Below, piece after piece: positions 1 to 9,390 of a DNA stretch of 64,000 nucleotides. The stretch's first letter is position 1, and each line of letters opens with the position of its first letter. The notes under the pieces are model-generated. The model was not told the origin of the DNA. It searched no databases and saw nothing but the letters and a program-made list of their open reading frames with translations. Both the position numbers and the translations under genes were made by a program. Source of the stretch: Hyphomicrobiales bacterium (GTDB lineage Bacteria; Pseudomonadota; Alphaproteobacteria; Rhizobiales; Xanthobacteraceae); assembly GCA_017305555.1 (NCBI GenBank), contig JAFKKM010000013.1:1-64000 (forward strand), in the 5' to 3' direction.

Positions 1-659
1 CGGTGCGCGGCGAGTTTGGTTACTGGGTGTTCGAAGGCGGCTGGCAGGAAGCGCAGCGTCCGTCGTGGAATTATCGCAGCGAAGACGGCGGCGGCATCAT
101 CCTCGATATGATCTGTCACTGGCGCTATGTGCTCGATAACCTGTTCGGCGATGTCGAAAGCGTCATGTGCATCGGCAACACCGATATTCCCGAGCGCTAT
201 GACGAGAACGGCAAGAAGTACAAGGCGACCGCCGACGATTCCGCCTACGCCACCTTCCAGCTCAAGGGCGGCGTCATCGCACACATCAACATGTCCTGGG
301 TCACCCGCGTCTATCGCGACGATCTCGTGACTTTCCAGGTCGACGGCACCCATGGTTCGGCGGTTGCCGGTCTGACGGATTGCATGATTCAGGCGCGACA
401 GGCGACGCCACGTCCGGTCTGGAATCCGGATGAAAAGCGTAATCACGATTTCTATGCCGACTGGCAGAAGCTGCCGGACAATGTCGCCTACGACAACGGC
501 TTCAAGGAACAGTGGGAGATGTTCATTCGGCACGTCTATGAAGATGCGCCGTATAAATACACTCTGCTGGAAGGCGCCAAGGGCGTCCAGCTGGTCGAGC
601 TTGCGTTGCAGAGCTGGCGCGAACGCCGCTGGGTCGACGTCCCGACCCTCAAAGCTTGA
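1..659 (+). CDS. Gfo/Idh/MocA family oxidoreductase, C-terminal part (5' end outside window)
   Basis: The reading frame is open from the window edge, so only the last ~219 residues are seen and the NAD(P)-binding Rossmann half is missing. What remains matches the C-terminal alpha/beta substrate domain of the Gfo/Idh/MocA dehydrogenases: [21 protein letters not shown] is the usual 'GGGxxxDxxxH' substrate-binding helix, with H and D expected in catalysis. Such enzymes oxidise sugars, inositols or other polyols with NAD(P). The stop lies 11 bases before the start of the next gene, so the two are probably co-transcribed. Family assignment is solid; the substrate cannot be read from the sequence. 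Confidence 0.85.
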   Translation, partial: VRGEFGYWVFEGGWQEAQRPSWNYRSEDGGGIILDMICHWRYVLDNLFGDVESVMCIGNTDIPERYDENGKKYKATADDSAYATFQLKGGVIAHINMSWVTRVYRDDLVTFQVDGTHGSAVAGLTDCMIQARQATPRPVWNPDEKRNHDFYADWQKLPDNVAYDNGFKEQWEMFIRHVYEDAPYKYTLLEGAKGVQLVELALQSWRERRWVDVPTLKA

Positions 660-670
660 CGGAGGCTGCC

Positions 671-1861
671 GTGAACAAGCCGGTCCTTTCCACATCGTCG
701 CTGTCGCTCTCCCTGCCGCGCGCTGACCGCTCGCTGGAGAGCTATCGCCTGAGCGCGTCGCGGAGCTTTCCTGCGAAATTCAACGGCTCACTGAACCGCA
801 TCGCGTTTTCAGCTGCCCATGTGGTGGCCGATCCGCTGGCGGATAACGATCCGTGGTTGACGACCACGATCGACTGGGACCGCACTATCGCCTTCCGCGA
901 GCACGTCTGGGATCTGGGTCTTGGCGTCGCGGAAGCGATGGATACGGCGCAACGCGGCATGGGCCTCGATTGGCCGACCTCGCTGGAGCTGATCCGCCGC
1001 TCCGTTGCCGCCGCGAAACCGCGCAATGCGCTGGTGTTCAGCGGCGCCGGCACCGATCACCTCGCCGCGGAAGATGCGAAAGCCATCGACGACGTGATCG
1101 CAGCCTATGAAGAGCAGGTAGCGGCTGTCGAGAAGGTCGGCGGTCGGATTATCCTGATGGCATCGCGCGCGCTGGCGCGGATCGGCAGCAATGCCGATGA
1201 TTACGCCAAGGTCTATGGCCAAATTCTGTCCCAGGTCCGCGAACCGGTCATCATCCACTGGCTCGGCGATATGTTCGATCCGGCGCTGGCCGGCTATTGG
1301 GGCACCAAGGACCTCGACAAGGCGATGGACGTCGCGGTCGGCGTCATCAGTGATAACGCTGCAAAGGTCGACGGGGTCAAGGTATCGCTGCTCGACAAGC
1401 AGCGCGAGATTGACATGCGCCGGCGCCTCGACAAGCGCGTGCGGATGTATACCGGCGATGACTTCAACTATGCGGAGCTGATCGCGGGCGACAGCGAAGG
1501 CTTCTCTCACGCGCTGCTCGGTATCTTCGATGCCATCGCCCCGGCGGCGTCCTACGCGCTATCGCGCCTCGCAGCCGGCGACGAAGCCGGCTTCCGCGAC
1601 GTGCTGGAGCCGACGGTGCCGCTGTCACGGCATATCTTCAAGGCGCCGACACGGTTCTACAAAACCGGCATCGTGTTCATGGCCTGGCTCAATGGCCACC
1701 AGGATCACTTCACCATGGTCGGCGGCCAGGAAAGCACCCGCTCGACGCTACACTTCGCCGAGCTGTTCCGCCTTGCCGACAAAGCCGGCCTGCTGGCCGA
1801 TCCGACGCTGGCAACCGCTCGGATGAAAAACTTCCTGGCGACACGAGGCATCGAGAACTGA
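671..1861 (+). CDS. DUF993 family protein (dihydrodipicolinate-synthase-like aldolase)
   Basis: This 396-residue protein resembles the DUF993 family, which is annotated as dihydrodipicolinate-synthase-like TIM barrels and usually sits in sugar or polyol catabolic operons. The stretch MDTAQRGMGLDWP and the C-terminal FKAPTRFYKTGIVFMAWLNG are typical of the family. GTG at 671 is preferred as start because GGAGG lies five bases upstream; a TTG at 656 that overlaps the preceding stop is the alternative. It sits between a dehydrogenase and an isomerase-like gene in one tight operon, so a retro-aldol or lyase step in the same pathway is plausible. No substrate can be assigned. Confidence 0.8.
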   Translation: MNKPVLSTSSLSLSLPRADRSLESYRLSASRSFPAKFNGSLNRIAFSAAHVVADPLADNDPWLTTTIDWDRTIAFREHVWDLGLGVAEAMDTAQRGMGLDWPTSLELIRRSVAAAKPRNALVFSGAGTDHLAAEDAKAIDDVIAAYEEQVAAVEKVGGRIILMASRALARIGSNADDYAKVYGQILSQVREPVIIHWLGDMFDPALAGYWGTKDLDKAMDVAVGVISDNAAKVDGVKVSLLDKQREIDMRRRLDKRVRMYTGDDFNYAELIAGDSEGFSHALLGIFDAIAPAASYALSRLAAGDEAGFRDVLEPTVPLSRHIFKAPTRFYKTGIVFMAWLNGHQDHFTMVGGQESTRSTLHFAELFRLADKAGLLADPTLATARMKNFLATRGIEN

Positions 1862-1862
1862 C

Positions 1863-2726
1863 ATGCGCGATTTCTCCGATGACCATCGCTGGCTCTCGCT
1901 GAACACCGCAACCGTTCGCAAGCAGGGCGATCTTGCTCAGATCGTCGATGCATGCGCGCGGCACGGCATTCGCGCCATCGATCCATGGCGCGATCAGGTC
2001 GCGGCCATCGGACTCGATCGCGCGGTGCGTATCGTTCGTGATGCGGGTCTTGATCTCTCCGGCTATTGCCGCGGCGGCATGTTTGTCGCCGACGACGCGC
2101 ACCGGCAGGCGGCGCGCGACGACAACCGCCGCGCCGTGGACGAGGCGAAAGCGCTCGGCGCATCGTGCCTCGTGTTGGTCGTTGGCGGCCTGCCGCAGTA
2201 TTCGCGTCCGGGCAGCGTGGCTTCGCGCGACATCGTGGCAGCGCGGGCGCGGGTTGACGATGGCATTGCGGAGCTTCTTGATTATGCGCGGCAGGTCGAC
2301 ATGCCACTCGCGATCGAGCCCTTGCATCCGGCTTATGCCGCCGACCGCGCCTGCGTGAATACGACGCGACAGGCGCTGGATATTTGCGATCGGCTCGATC
2401 CGGCCAAGTCCGGTGCGATCGGCGTTGCGCTCGATGTCTATCACATCTGGTGGGACCCCGACGTGCTGGCCCAGATCGAGCGTGCGGGCAAAGCCCGCCT
2501 GCTCGCATTCCACGTCTGCGACTGGCTGGTGCCGACCAAGGACATCCTCAATGACCGCGGCATGATGGGCGACGGCGTCATCGATATCCGCAGCCTGCGC
2601 GCCGCAGTGGAAGCACAGGGCTTCGCTGGCTATTCCGAGATCGAGATATTCTCCAATCATTGGTGGGAGCAGCCGATGGACGACTTGATCCACGCCTGCA
2701 TCGCACGTCATCGCACGGTGGTCTAG
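1863..2726 (+). CDS. Sugar phosphate isomerase/epimerase (AP endonuclease family 2, xylose-isomerase-like TIM barrel)
   Basis: This protein of 287 residues starts one base after the stop of the DUF993 gene. It has the layout of the xylose-isomerase-like TIM barrel: an early barrel strand with ARHGIRAIDPW, IEPLHP carrying a metal-binding Glu (about residue 150), GVALDVYHIWWDP with Asp and His, FHVCDW, and a C-terminal SEIEIFSN with the last Glu. These are the usual divalent-metal ligands for ketose/aldose isomerisation or epimerisation. It is the third gene of a probable catabolic operon; the rest lies upstream of the window. The specific substrate is unknown. Confidence 0.82.
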   Translation: MRDFSDDHRWLSLNTATVRKQGDLAQIVDACARHGIRAIDPWRDQVAAIGLDRAVRIVRDAGLDLSGYCRGGMFVADDAHRQAARDDNRRAVDEAKALGASCLVLVVGGLPQYSRPGSVASRDIVAARARVDDGIAELLDYARQVDMPLAIEPLHPAYAADRACVNTTRQALDICDRLDPAKSGAIGVALDVYHIWWDPDVLAQIERAGKARLLAFHVCDWLVPTKDILNDRGMMGDGVIDIRSLRAAVEAQGFAGYSEIEIFSNHWWEQPMDDLIHACIARHRTVV

Positions 2727-2730
2727 AGCG

Positions 2731-2835
2731 GTTCCGATTTACTCGGAATCGTCATGCGCGGGCTTGACCCGCGCATCCATCCAAAAACAGAGTCTTCGCA
2801 ACAAGATGGATTGCCGGGTCAAGCCCGGCAATGAC
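2731..2835. repeat. Intergenic palindromic repeat (paired REP-like units)
   Basis: Two imperfect copies of a 31-base unit face each other at 2751-2781 and 2805-2835; both contain GGGCTTGACCCG or its complement, so the RNA could form a long hairpin. A smaller inverted repeat, TTCCGA-TTTAC-TCGGAA, precedes them at 2732-2748. Such units are common between genes in Bradyrhizobium relatives. This one lies just after the sugar operon and may also end its transcription. Confidence 0.75.
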
Positions 2836-3096
2836 ACATCTCGTTCCTATCAAAGCCGACATGACTCTAAGACGCGCTGCGCGGTGAAGGTTGGAAACGT
2901 TGGTGGGCCCAACAGGGCTCGCTTACTTCATAAAATCAGTTCGTTAGAGAAAACTGAGGCATTCAATAGCTCCAGTATTTTTCATTGCTTGTCTCAGTCT
3001 AACGTCACAGCGACACGCTCTTCTCCATCCCGCCGGCTGCACTTGACGTGACATCAACGCATCGTGCTTACGGGGCGCGTCGGCTATCGCAATGAA
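2836..3096. other. Intergenic stretch without a recognisable gene
   Basis: Between the REP-like pair and the terminator of the glycerol operon I see no reading frame with a ribosome-binding site, codon bias or recognisable protein motif on either strand. It separates two convergent transcription units. Confidence 0.5.
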
Positions 3097-3120
3097 AAGG
3101 CCGGGGGCGCCCCCGGCCTT
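3097..3120 (-). terminator. Rho-independent terminator of the glycerol operon
   Basis: A perfect 24-base palindrome (AAGGCCGGGGGC followed by its complement) can form a 12-bp GC-rich stem and is followed on the minus strand by a short T run. It lies 53 bases after the stop of the substrate-binding gene, as expected for the end of the glp operon. Confidence 0.85.
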
Positions 3121-3173
3121 CTCTACAATGATGAGATTCGTCGAATCGCAATCACGCGTTCGGCTATTTTCGC

Positions 3174-4967
<1,794 letters not shown>

Positions 4968-5035
4968 TTGATTCCTCCGTTGCAGCGATACACAACTTCA
5001 GGTCCGGGTCTCTCCCGGATCCGCCTTTCACCTGA

Positions 5036-5362
5036 TCAGACGGTACGGAAAATGCCGACCGCCAGAACCAGCGAAATCACCGTGGCGAGCCACAGGCTCG
5101 GCACTTCAATTCCCTCTTCAATCGGCAGCGTCGCGATTGGCGCCGTACCGACAAACCCGATCCACAACAGATGCACGACCGCAGCCACAATAAGCGAAAT
5201 GAACAAACGGTCGCCACGGGTGGTGGGAATCCGCAACACGCCGATGCGTTCGGCTTCCGGAAAGCGGATCGCCAGCCACGTCATCGTCGCCAGCATCGCA
5301 GCCAGCAGCACGAAGAAGATCGCAGTCGGCAGCGTCCAGGCCATCCATGCGAAATTGCTCAT
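5036..5362 (-). CDS. glpU: Small membrane protein GlpU (DUF2160)
   Basis: This 108-residue protein has three predicted membrane segments: about residues 10-32, FISLIVAAVVHLLWIGFVG in the middle, and LWLATVISLVLAVGIF at the end. It matches the DUF2160 family that accompanies the rhizobial glycerol importer as GlpU. Its exact role in the transporter is not known; it may stabilise or regulate the permease complex. It lies 68 bases upstream of glpV and is separated from glpQ by a 144-base gap that holds a palindromic repeat, unlike all other junctions in this operon, which overlap. Confidence 0.85.
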   Translation of the reverse strand: MSNFAWMAWTLPTAIFFVLLAAMLATMTWLAIRFPEAERIGVLRIPTTRGDRLFISLIVAAVVHLLWIGFVGTAPIATLPIEEGIEVPSLWLATVISLVLAVGIFRTV

Positions 5363-5383
5363 CGGTCAGCCTCCGCAGCTTGC

Positions 5384-5466
5384 GTCATTGCGAGCGCAGC
5401 GAAGCAATCCAGTTCGCCAACCGAGAAACACTGGATTGCTTCGGAGCTCACGCCCCTCGTAATGAC
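5384..5466. repeat. REP-like palindrome between glpQ and glpU
   Basis: The arms GTCATTGCGAGCGCAGCGAA...CAATCCAG (5384-5412) and CTGGATTG...AATGAC (5431-5466) are inverted relative to each other, and the outer and inner ends pair exactly. This sequence class is frequent in Bradyrhizobium-like genomes. Lying inside the glp operon, it could affect the relative amounts of upstream and downstream mRNA. Confidence 0.8.
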
Positions 5467-5506
5467 CCGTTCGATGCATGATGACCGGCGCTGACATCTC
5501 GCTACC

Positions 5507-6313
5507 TCACACCCGCCCGAGCGCAAAGCCGCGCGCGATGTAGTTGCGGACAAACCAGATCACCAATGCACCGGGAATGATCGTGAGAACGCCGGCAGCT
5601 GCCAGCAGGCCCCAATCCATGCCGGCAGCCGACACCGTGCGCGTCATCACCGCGGAGATCGGCTTGGCATCGACCGACGTCAGCGTCCGCGCCAGCAGCA
5701 ACTCGACCCATGAGAACATGAAGCAGAAGAAAGCCGCGACACCGATTCCGCTGGCAATCAGCGGCACCAGTATCTTGATGAAGAACTTGGGAAACGAATA
5801 GCCGTCGAGGAACGCGGTCTCATCGATTTCGCGCGGCACGCTCGAGACGAACCCTTCGAGAATCCACACCGCGAGCGGCACGTTGAACAGGCAGTGCGCC
5901 AGCGCCACCGCCCACGGCGTATCGAACAGGTTGATCGCGGAATAGAGATTGAAGAACGGAAGCGCGTAGACCGCCGGCGGGGCCATGCGGTTCGACAGCA
6001 GCCAGAAGAACAGGTGCTTGTCGCCGAGGAAACGATAGCGCGAGAACGCGTAGGCGGCGGGCAAGGCGAATGAAATCGAGATGATGGTGTTGATGATGAC
6101 GTACTTCAGCGAATTGATATAGCCGGAATACCAACTCTCATCGGTGAAGATGCGCATGTAGTTGGCGATGGTCGGATGCGTCGGCCATAGCGTCATGGTC
6201 GAGACGATCTCGGTGTTGGTCTTGAAGCTCATGTTGACGAGCCAGTAGATCGGTAACAGCAGGAAGATCAGAAACAACGAGAGGATGACGCGGCGGCCGG
6301 GAATCGAATGCAT
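5507..6313 (-). CDS. glpQ: Glycerol ABC transporter permease GlpQ
   Basis: This 268-residue inner-membrane permease is of the MalG type, with about six hydrophobic segments. The cytoplasmic loop EIDETAFLDGYSFPKFFIKILVPL is the EAA loop that docks on the ATPase. ATG at 6313 is chosen because it overlaps the glpP stop as TGATG; an upstream in-frame ATG at 6382 would run into glpP. It forms the transmembrane channel with GlpP. Confidence 0.9.
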   Translation of the reverse strand: MHSIPGRRVILSLFLIFLLLPIYWLVNMSFKTNTEIVSTMTLWPTHPTIANYMRIFTDESWYSGYINSLKYVIINTIISISFALPAAYAFSRYRFLGDKHLFFWLLSNRMAPPAVYALPFFNLYSAINLFDTPWAVALAHCLFNVPLAVWILEGFVSSVPREIDETAFLDGYSFPKFFIKILVPLIASGIGVAAFFCFMFSWVELLLARTLTSVDAKPISAVMTRTVSAAGMDWGLLAAAGVLTIIPGALVIWFVRNYIARGFALGRV

Positions 6314-7215
6314 CACGCAACTCCCTTGTCGGCTTGCCGGTCGCTGCCGGCATTGGTCATCACGGTATAGAATACCCAGCACACGATGATGATGATGAGG
6401 TTGTAGACCAGGGACAGCGCCGCTGCCTTGCCGAGATCAAACTGACCAAGCGCGATCTTGACCAGTTCGATCGACACGAACGTCGTTGAATTGCCCGGAC
6501 CGCCGCCTGTTACCACGAACGGTTCGGTGTAGATCATGAAGCTGTCCATGAACCGCAGCAGCACCGCAATCAACAACACGCGATTGAGCTTCGGCAACTG
6601 GATCGCGGTGAACACCGCCCAGCGCGATGCGCCGTCGATCTGCGCCGCCTGATAGTAGGCGTCCGGAATCGACTTGAGACCGGCGTAACACAACAGAGCC
6701 ACCAGGCTGGTCCAATGCCAGACATCCATCACCACCACGGTGGCCCAGGCGTCAAAATCGTCCGAAACGTAGTTGTAATCGAGACCGATGCTGTTGAGCG
6801 CGTAACCCAGCAGGCCGATGTCGGGCCGCCCGAAAATCTGCCAGATGGTGCCGACGACGTTCCACGGAATCAGCAGCGGCAGCGCCAGGATCACCAGACA
6901 GGCCGCGACGCGCCAGCCTTCGCGCGGCATCGACAGCGCCACCACGATGCCGAGCGGCACTTCGATGGCGAGAATGATCGCGGAGAACGCCAGGTTGCGC
7001 CACAGCGAGGCAAAAAACCGGCCGCCGAGATCGGTCGAGGGATCGAGCAATTCCTTGAACCACCCGAGTCCGTTCCAGAAGAACTGGTTATTGCCGAAGG
7101 TGTCCTGAACAGAATAGTTCACCACCGTCATCAGCGGCAGGATCGCGGAAAACGCCACGATCAGGAACACCGGCAGCACCAGGAACCAGGCCTTCTGGTT
7201 GACCGTCTTGTCCAT
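6313..7215 (-). CDS. glpP: Glycerol ABC transporter permease GlpP
   Basis: This 300-residue MalF-type permease has an N-terminal membrane segment (LVLPVFLIVAFSAILPLM), about six segments in total and the EAA loop YYQAAQIDGASRWAVFTAIQLP. It is the heterodimer partner of GlpQ. ATG at 7215 overlaps the glpT stop as TGATG, the same junction type as glpP/glpQ; a GTG three bases upstream is possible. Its place between the ATPase genes and glpQ matches the rhizobial glycerol operon. Confidence 0.9.
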   Translation of the reverse strand: MDKTVNQKAWFLVLPVFLIVAFSAILPLMTVVNYSVQDTFGNNQFFWNGLGWFKELLDPSTDLGGRFFASLWRNLAFSAIILAIEVPLGIVVALSMPREGWRVAACLVILALPLLIPWNVVGTIWQIFGRPDIGLLGYALNSIGLDYNYVSDDFDAWATVVVMDVWHWTSLVALLCYAGLKSIPDAYYQAAQIDGASRWAVFTAIQLPKLNRVLLIAVLLRFMDSFMIYTEPFVVTGGGPGNSTTFVSIELVKIALGQFDLGKAAALSLVYNLIIIIVCWVFYTVMTNAGSDRQADKGVA

Positions 7216-8300
7216 CACAACGCCCCTTCGACAAGGTGACTGTCAGCGTAGACATGTAACCGCGACGGATCGAAAATTAGGCCAGCCTCGGTGCCGGCGA
7301 CCGAGAAGCCCGCCGGCACCCGCGCGGCAAACTTGACATCGCCGACACGCATCCGCGCAAAGCTCACGCGCCCGAGGTCGTCTATCCGTTCGATGCGCGC
7401 CGACACCAGGCCCGGCGGCGGCGCCGCGACGTTGACGAATTCCGGCCGCACACCGATTTCGATCCGGGCGCCAGCCGGCAGGCTGTCGTAGGCGCGGTTC
7501 AATGCGATGACGTGACCGTCGATTCGCGCCTGCCGCCCGTGGACTTCGGCCGGGATGACGTTCATGCCGGGCGAACCGATGAAGTAGCCGACGAAGGTAT
7601 GCGCGGGCTTGTCGAACAATTCCTGCGGCGTGCCGCTCTGCACCACCCGGCCGTCGTGCATCACCACCACGGTATCGGCGAAGGTCAGCGCTTCGGTCTG
7701 GTCGTGGGTGACATAGATCATGGTCAGGTCGAGCGCGGTGTGCAGAGCCTTCAGTTTCGACCGCAGCTCCCATTTGAGATGCGGGTCGATCACCGTCAAA
7801 GGTTCGTCGAACAGCACCGCCGCGACGTCCGAGCGCACCAGCCCGCGGCCGAGCGAGATTTTCTGCTTGGCGTCAGCGGTCAGCCGGGTGGCCTTGCGAT
7901 CGAGATACGGCTCCAGATCGAGCAACCTGGCGATCTCGGCCACCCGCGCGCCGATCTCGGCACGCCGCACGCCGCGGTTCTTGAGCGGGAAGGCCAGGTT
8001 CTGGCCCACCGTCATGGTGTCGTAGATCACCGGGAACTGAAATACCTGCGCGATGTTGCGTTGGCGCGTGGTCTGTGCCGAGACGTCGACGCCGTCGAAC
8101 AGGATGCGGCCGCGCGACGGCATCACGATGCCGGAGATCAGATTGAGCAGCGTGGTCTTGCCGCACCCCGACGGCCCCAGCAGCGCATAGGCGCCGCCCT
8201 GCCGCCATGTCATTGAAACCGGCTTGAGCGCGAACGATTCCGCATCGGCGTCGAGGCCGTTATAGGAGTGCGCCAGATCGACCAGATCAATGCGAGCCAT
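7215..8300 (-). CDS. glpT: Glycerol ABC transporter ATP-binding protein GlpT
   Basis: This 361-residue MalK-like ATPase shows Walker A GPSGCGKT and a D-loop region VLFDEPLTVIDPHLKWELR. The ABC signature is degenerate: the site reads SLGRGLVRSD where canonical proteins have LSGGQ. A C-terminal TOBE-like regulatory domain covers about residues 240-361. ATG at 8300 follows GGAGGGA and overlaps the end of glpS by 14 bases. With GlpS it would form an asymmetric ATPase pair, as known for this transporter. The lost signature in one subunit suggests that one of the two ATP sites is non-canonical; this is read from sequence only. Confidence 0.88.
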   Translation of the reverse strand: MARIDLVDLAHSYNGLDADAESFALKPVSMTWRQGGAYALLGPSGCGKTTLLNLISGIVMPSRGRILFDGVDVSAQTTRQRNIAQVFQFPVIYDTMTVGQNLAFPLKNRGVRRAEIGARVAEIARLLDLEPYLDRKATRLTADAKQKISLGRGLVRSDVAAVLFDEPLTVIDPHLKWELRSKLKALHTALDLTMIYVTHDQTEALTFADTVVVMHDGRVVQSGTPQELFDKPAHTFVGYFIGSPGMNVIPAEVHGRQARIDGHVIALNRAYDSLPAGARIEIGVRPEFVNVAAPPPGLVSARIERIDDLGRVSFARMRVGDVKFAARVPAGFSVAGTEAGLIFDPSRLHVYADSHLVEGAL

Positions 8301-9390
8301 GCGGCGTCCCTCCACATGGCTTTGGTGCGGCAACCAGACGGTCGTCGCCATCGAATACGAACAGGTTCTCGGGATCGAGCACCACTTCGATTTTCTGGCC
8401 CGGCAGGTAGTCATGGACGCCTTCGAGCACGGCGACCCAGTTTGTTTGCGCGCGCTTGAAGTGGACGAAGCTTTCGGAGCCAGTGATTTCGGTCACGGCG
8501 ACCTCGGCCGAAAAGGTGTGGCGGCCCGCCATGCCGTCGGCGATCGCCAGTTGATGCGCGCGGAAGCCGACCCGATAGGCGCCATCAGCGAGCCCGGCAT
8601 AGAGTCCGTTGGCCGGCGCCTGCATGCCGGCCTCATAGCGCACCATGCCGCCATGCTTTTCGACCCGCACCTGGTTGAGCGGCGGATCGGAGAACACCTG
8701 GGCGACGCGCAAGGTGTCGGGATGGCGATACACCCTCGCGGTCTCGCCCACCTGCAACGCCTCGCCTTCCCACATGCAGATGGTGCGGCCGCCGAGCAGC
8801 AGCGCCTCGGATGGCTCGGTGGTGGCGTAGACGAAGATCGCGCCGGACGCCTCGAAGATGCGCGGCAGTTCTGTTCGCAGTTCCTCACGCAGCTTGTAAT
8901 CGAGGTTGGCGAGCGGTTCGTCGAGCAACACCAGATCGGCGCCCTTGACTAGCGCGCGGGCGATCGCGGTGCGTTGCTGCTGACCGCCGGATAACTGGAG
9001 CGGCGTCCGCTTGAGATAAGGTTCGAGTTTCAGCAACCGGGCCGCTTCCTGCACCCGGCTTTCGATTTCGTCGCGCGGCTTGCCCTGCACGCGGAGCGGC
9101 GAGGCGATATTCTCGTAAACGCTCAGCGAGGGATAATTGATGAACTGCTGGTAGACCATTGCCACCGAGCGGCGCCGCACGTCGATGCCGGTGACATCCT
9201 TGCCGTCGACCAGCACGCGCCCCTGCGTCGGCTTGTCGAGGCCGGCCAACAACCGCATGATCGAGGTCTTGCCGGCCAACGTCGGCCCCAGCAGCACGCT
9301 CAGCGTGCCGCGCTCCAGCGTCAACGACACGTCGCGAATGGCGGCGATGCCATCGACGCTGCGCGAGACATGGTCGAGCGCGACGCTCAT
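8287..9390 (-). CDS. glpS: Glycerol ABC transporter ATP-binding protein GlpS
   Basis: This 367-residue ABC ATPase has a Walker A of unusual composition (GPTLAGKTS), a normal signature QLSGGQQQRTAIARAL and Walker B DLVLLDEPLANLDYKLREEL. The switch region reads VYATTEPSEAL, so the usual catalytic switch His is replaced by Glu. A TOBE-like C-terminal half follows. ATG at 9390 overlaps the glpD stop (ATGA). GlpS has the intact signature that GlpT lacks, so the two subunits appear complementary. The long upstream extension of this frame into glpD has no coding character. Confidence 0.88.
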   Translation of the reverse strand: MSVALDHVSRSVDGIAAIRDVSLTLERGTLSVLLGPTLAGKTSIMRLLAGLDKPTQGRVLVDGKDVTGIDVRRRSVAMVYQQFINYPSLSVYENIASPLRVQGKPRDEIESRVQEAARLLKLEPYLKRTPLQLSGGQQQRTAIARALVKGADLVLLDEPLANLDYKLREELRTELPRIFEASGAIFVYATTEPSEALLLGGRTICMWEGEALQVGETARVYRHPDTLRVAQVFSDPPLNQVRVEKHGGMVRYEAGMQAPANGLYAGLADGAYRVGFRAHQLAIADGMAGRHTFSAEVAVTEITGSESFVHFKRAQTNWVAVLEGVHDYLPGQKIEVVLDPENLFVFDGDDRLVAAPKPCGGTPHGSH

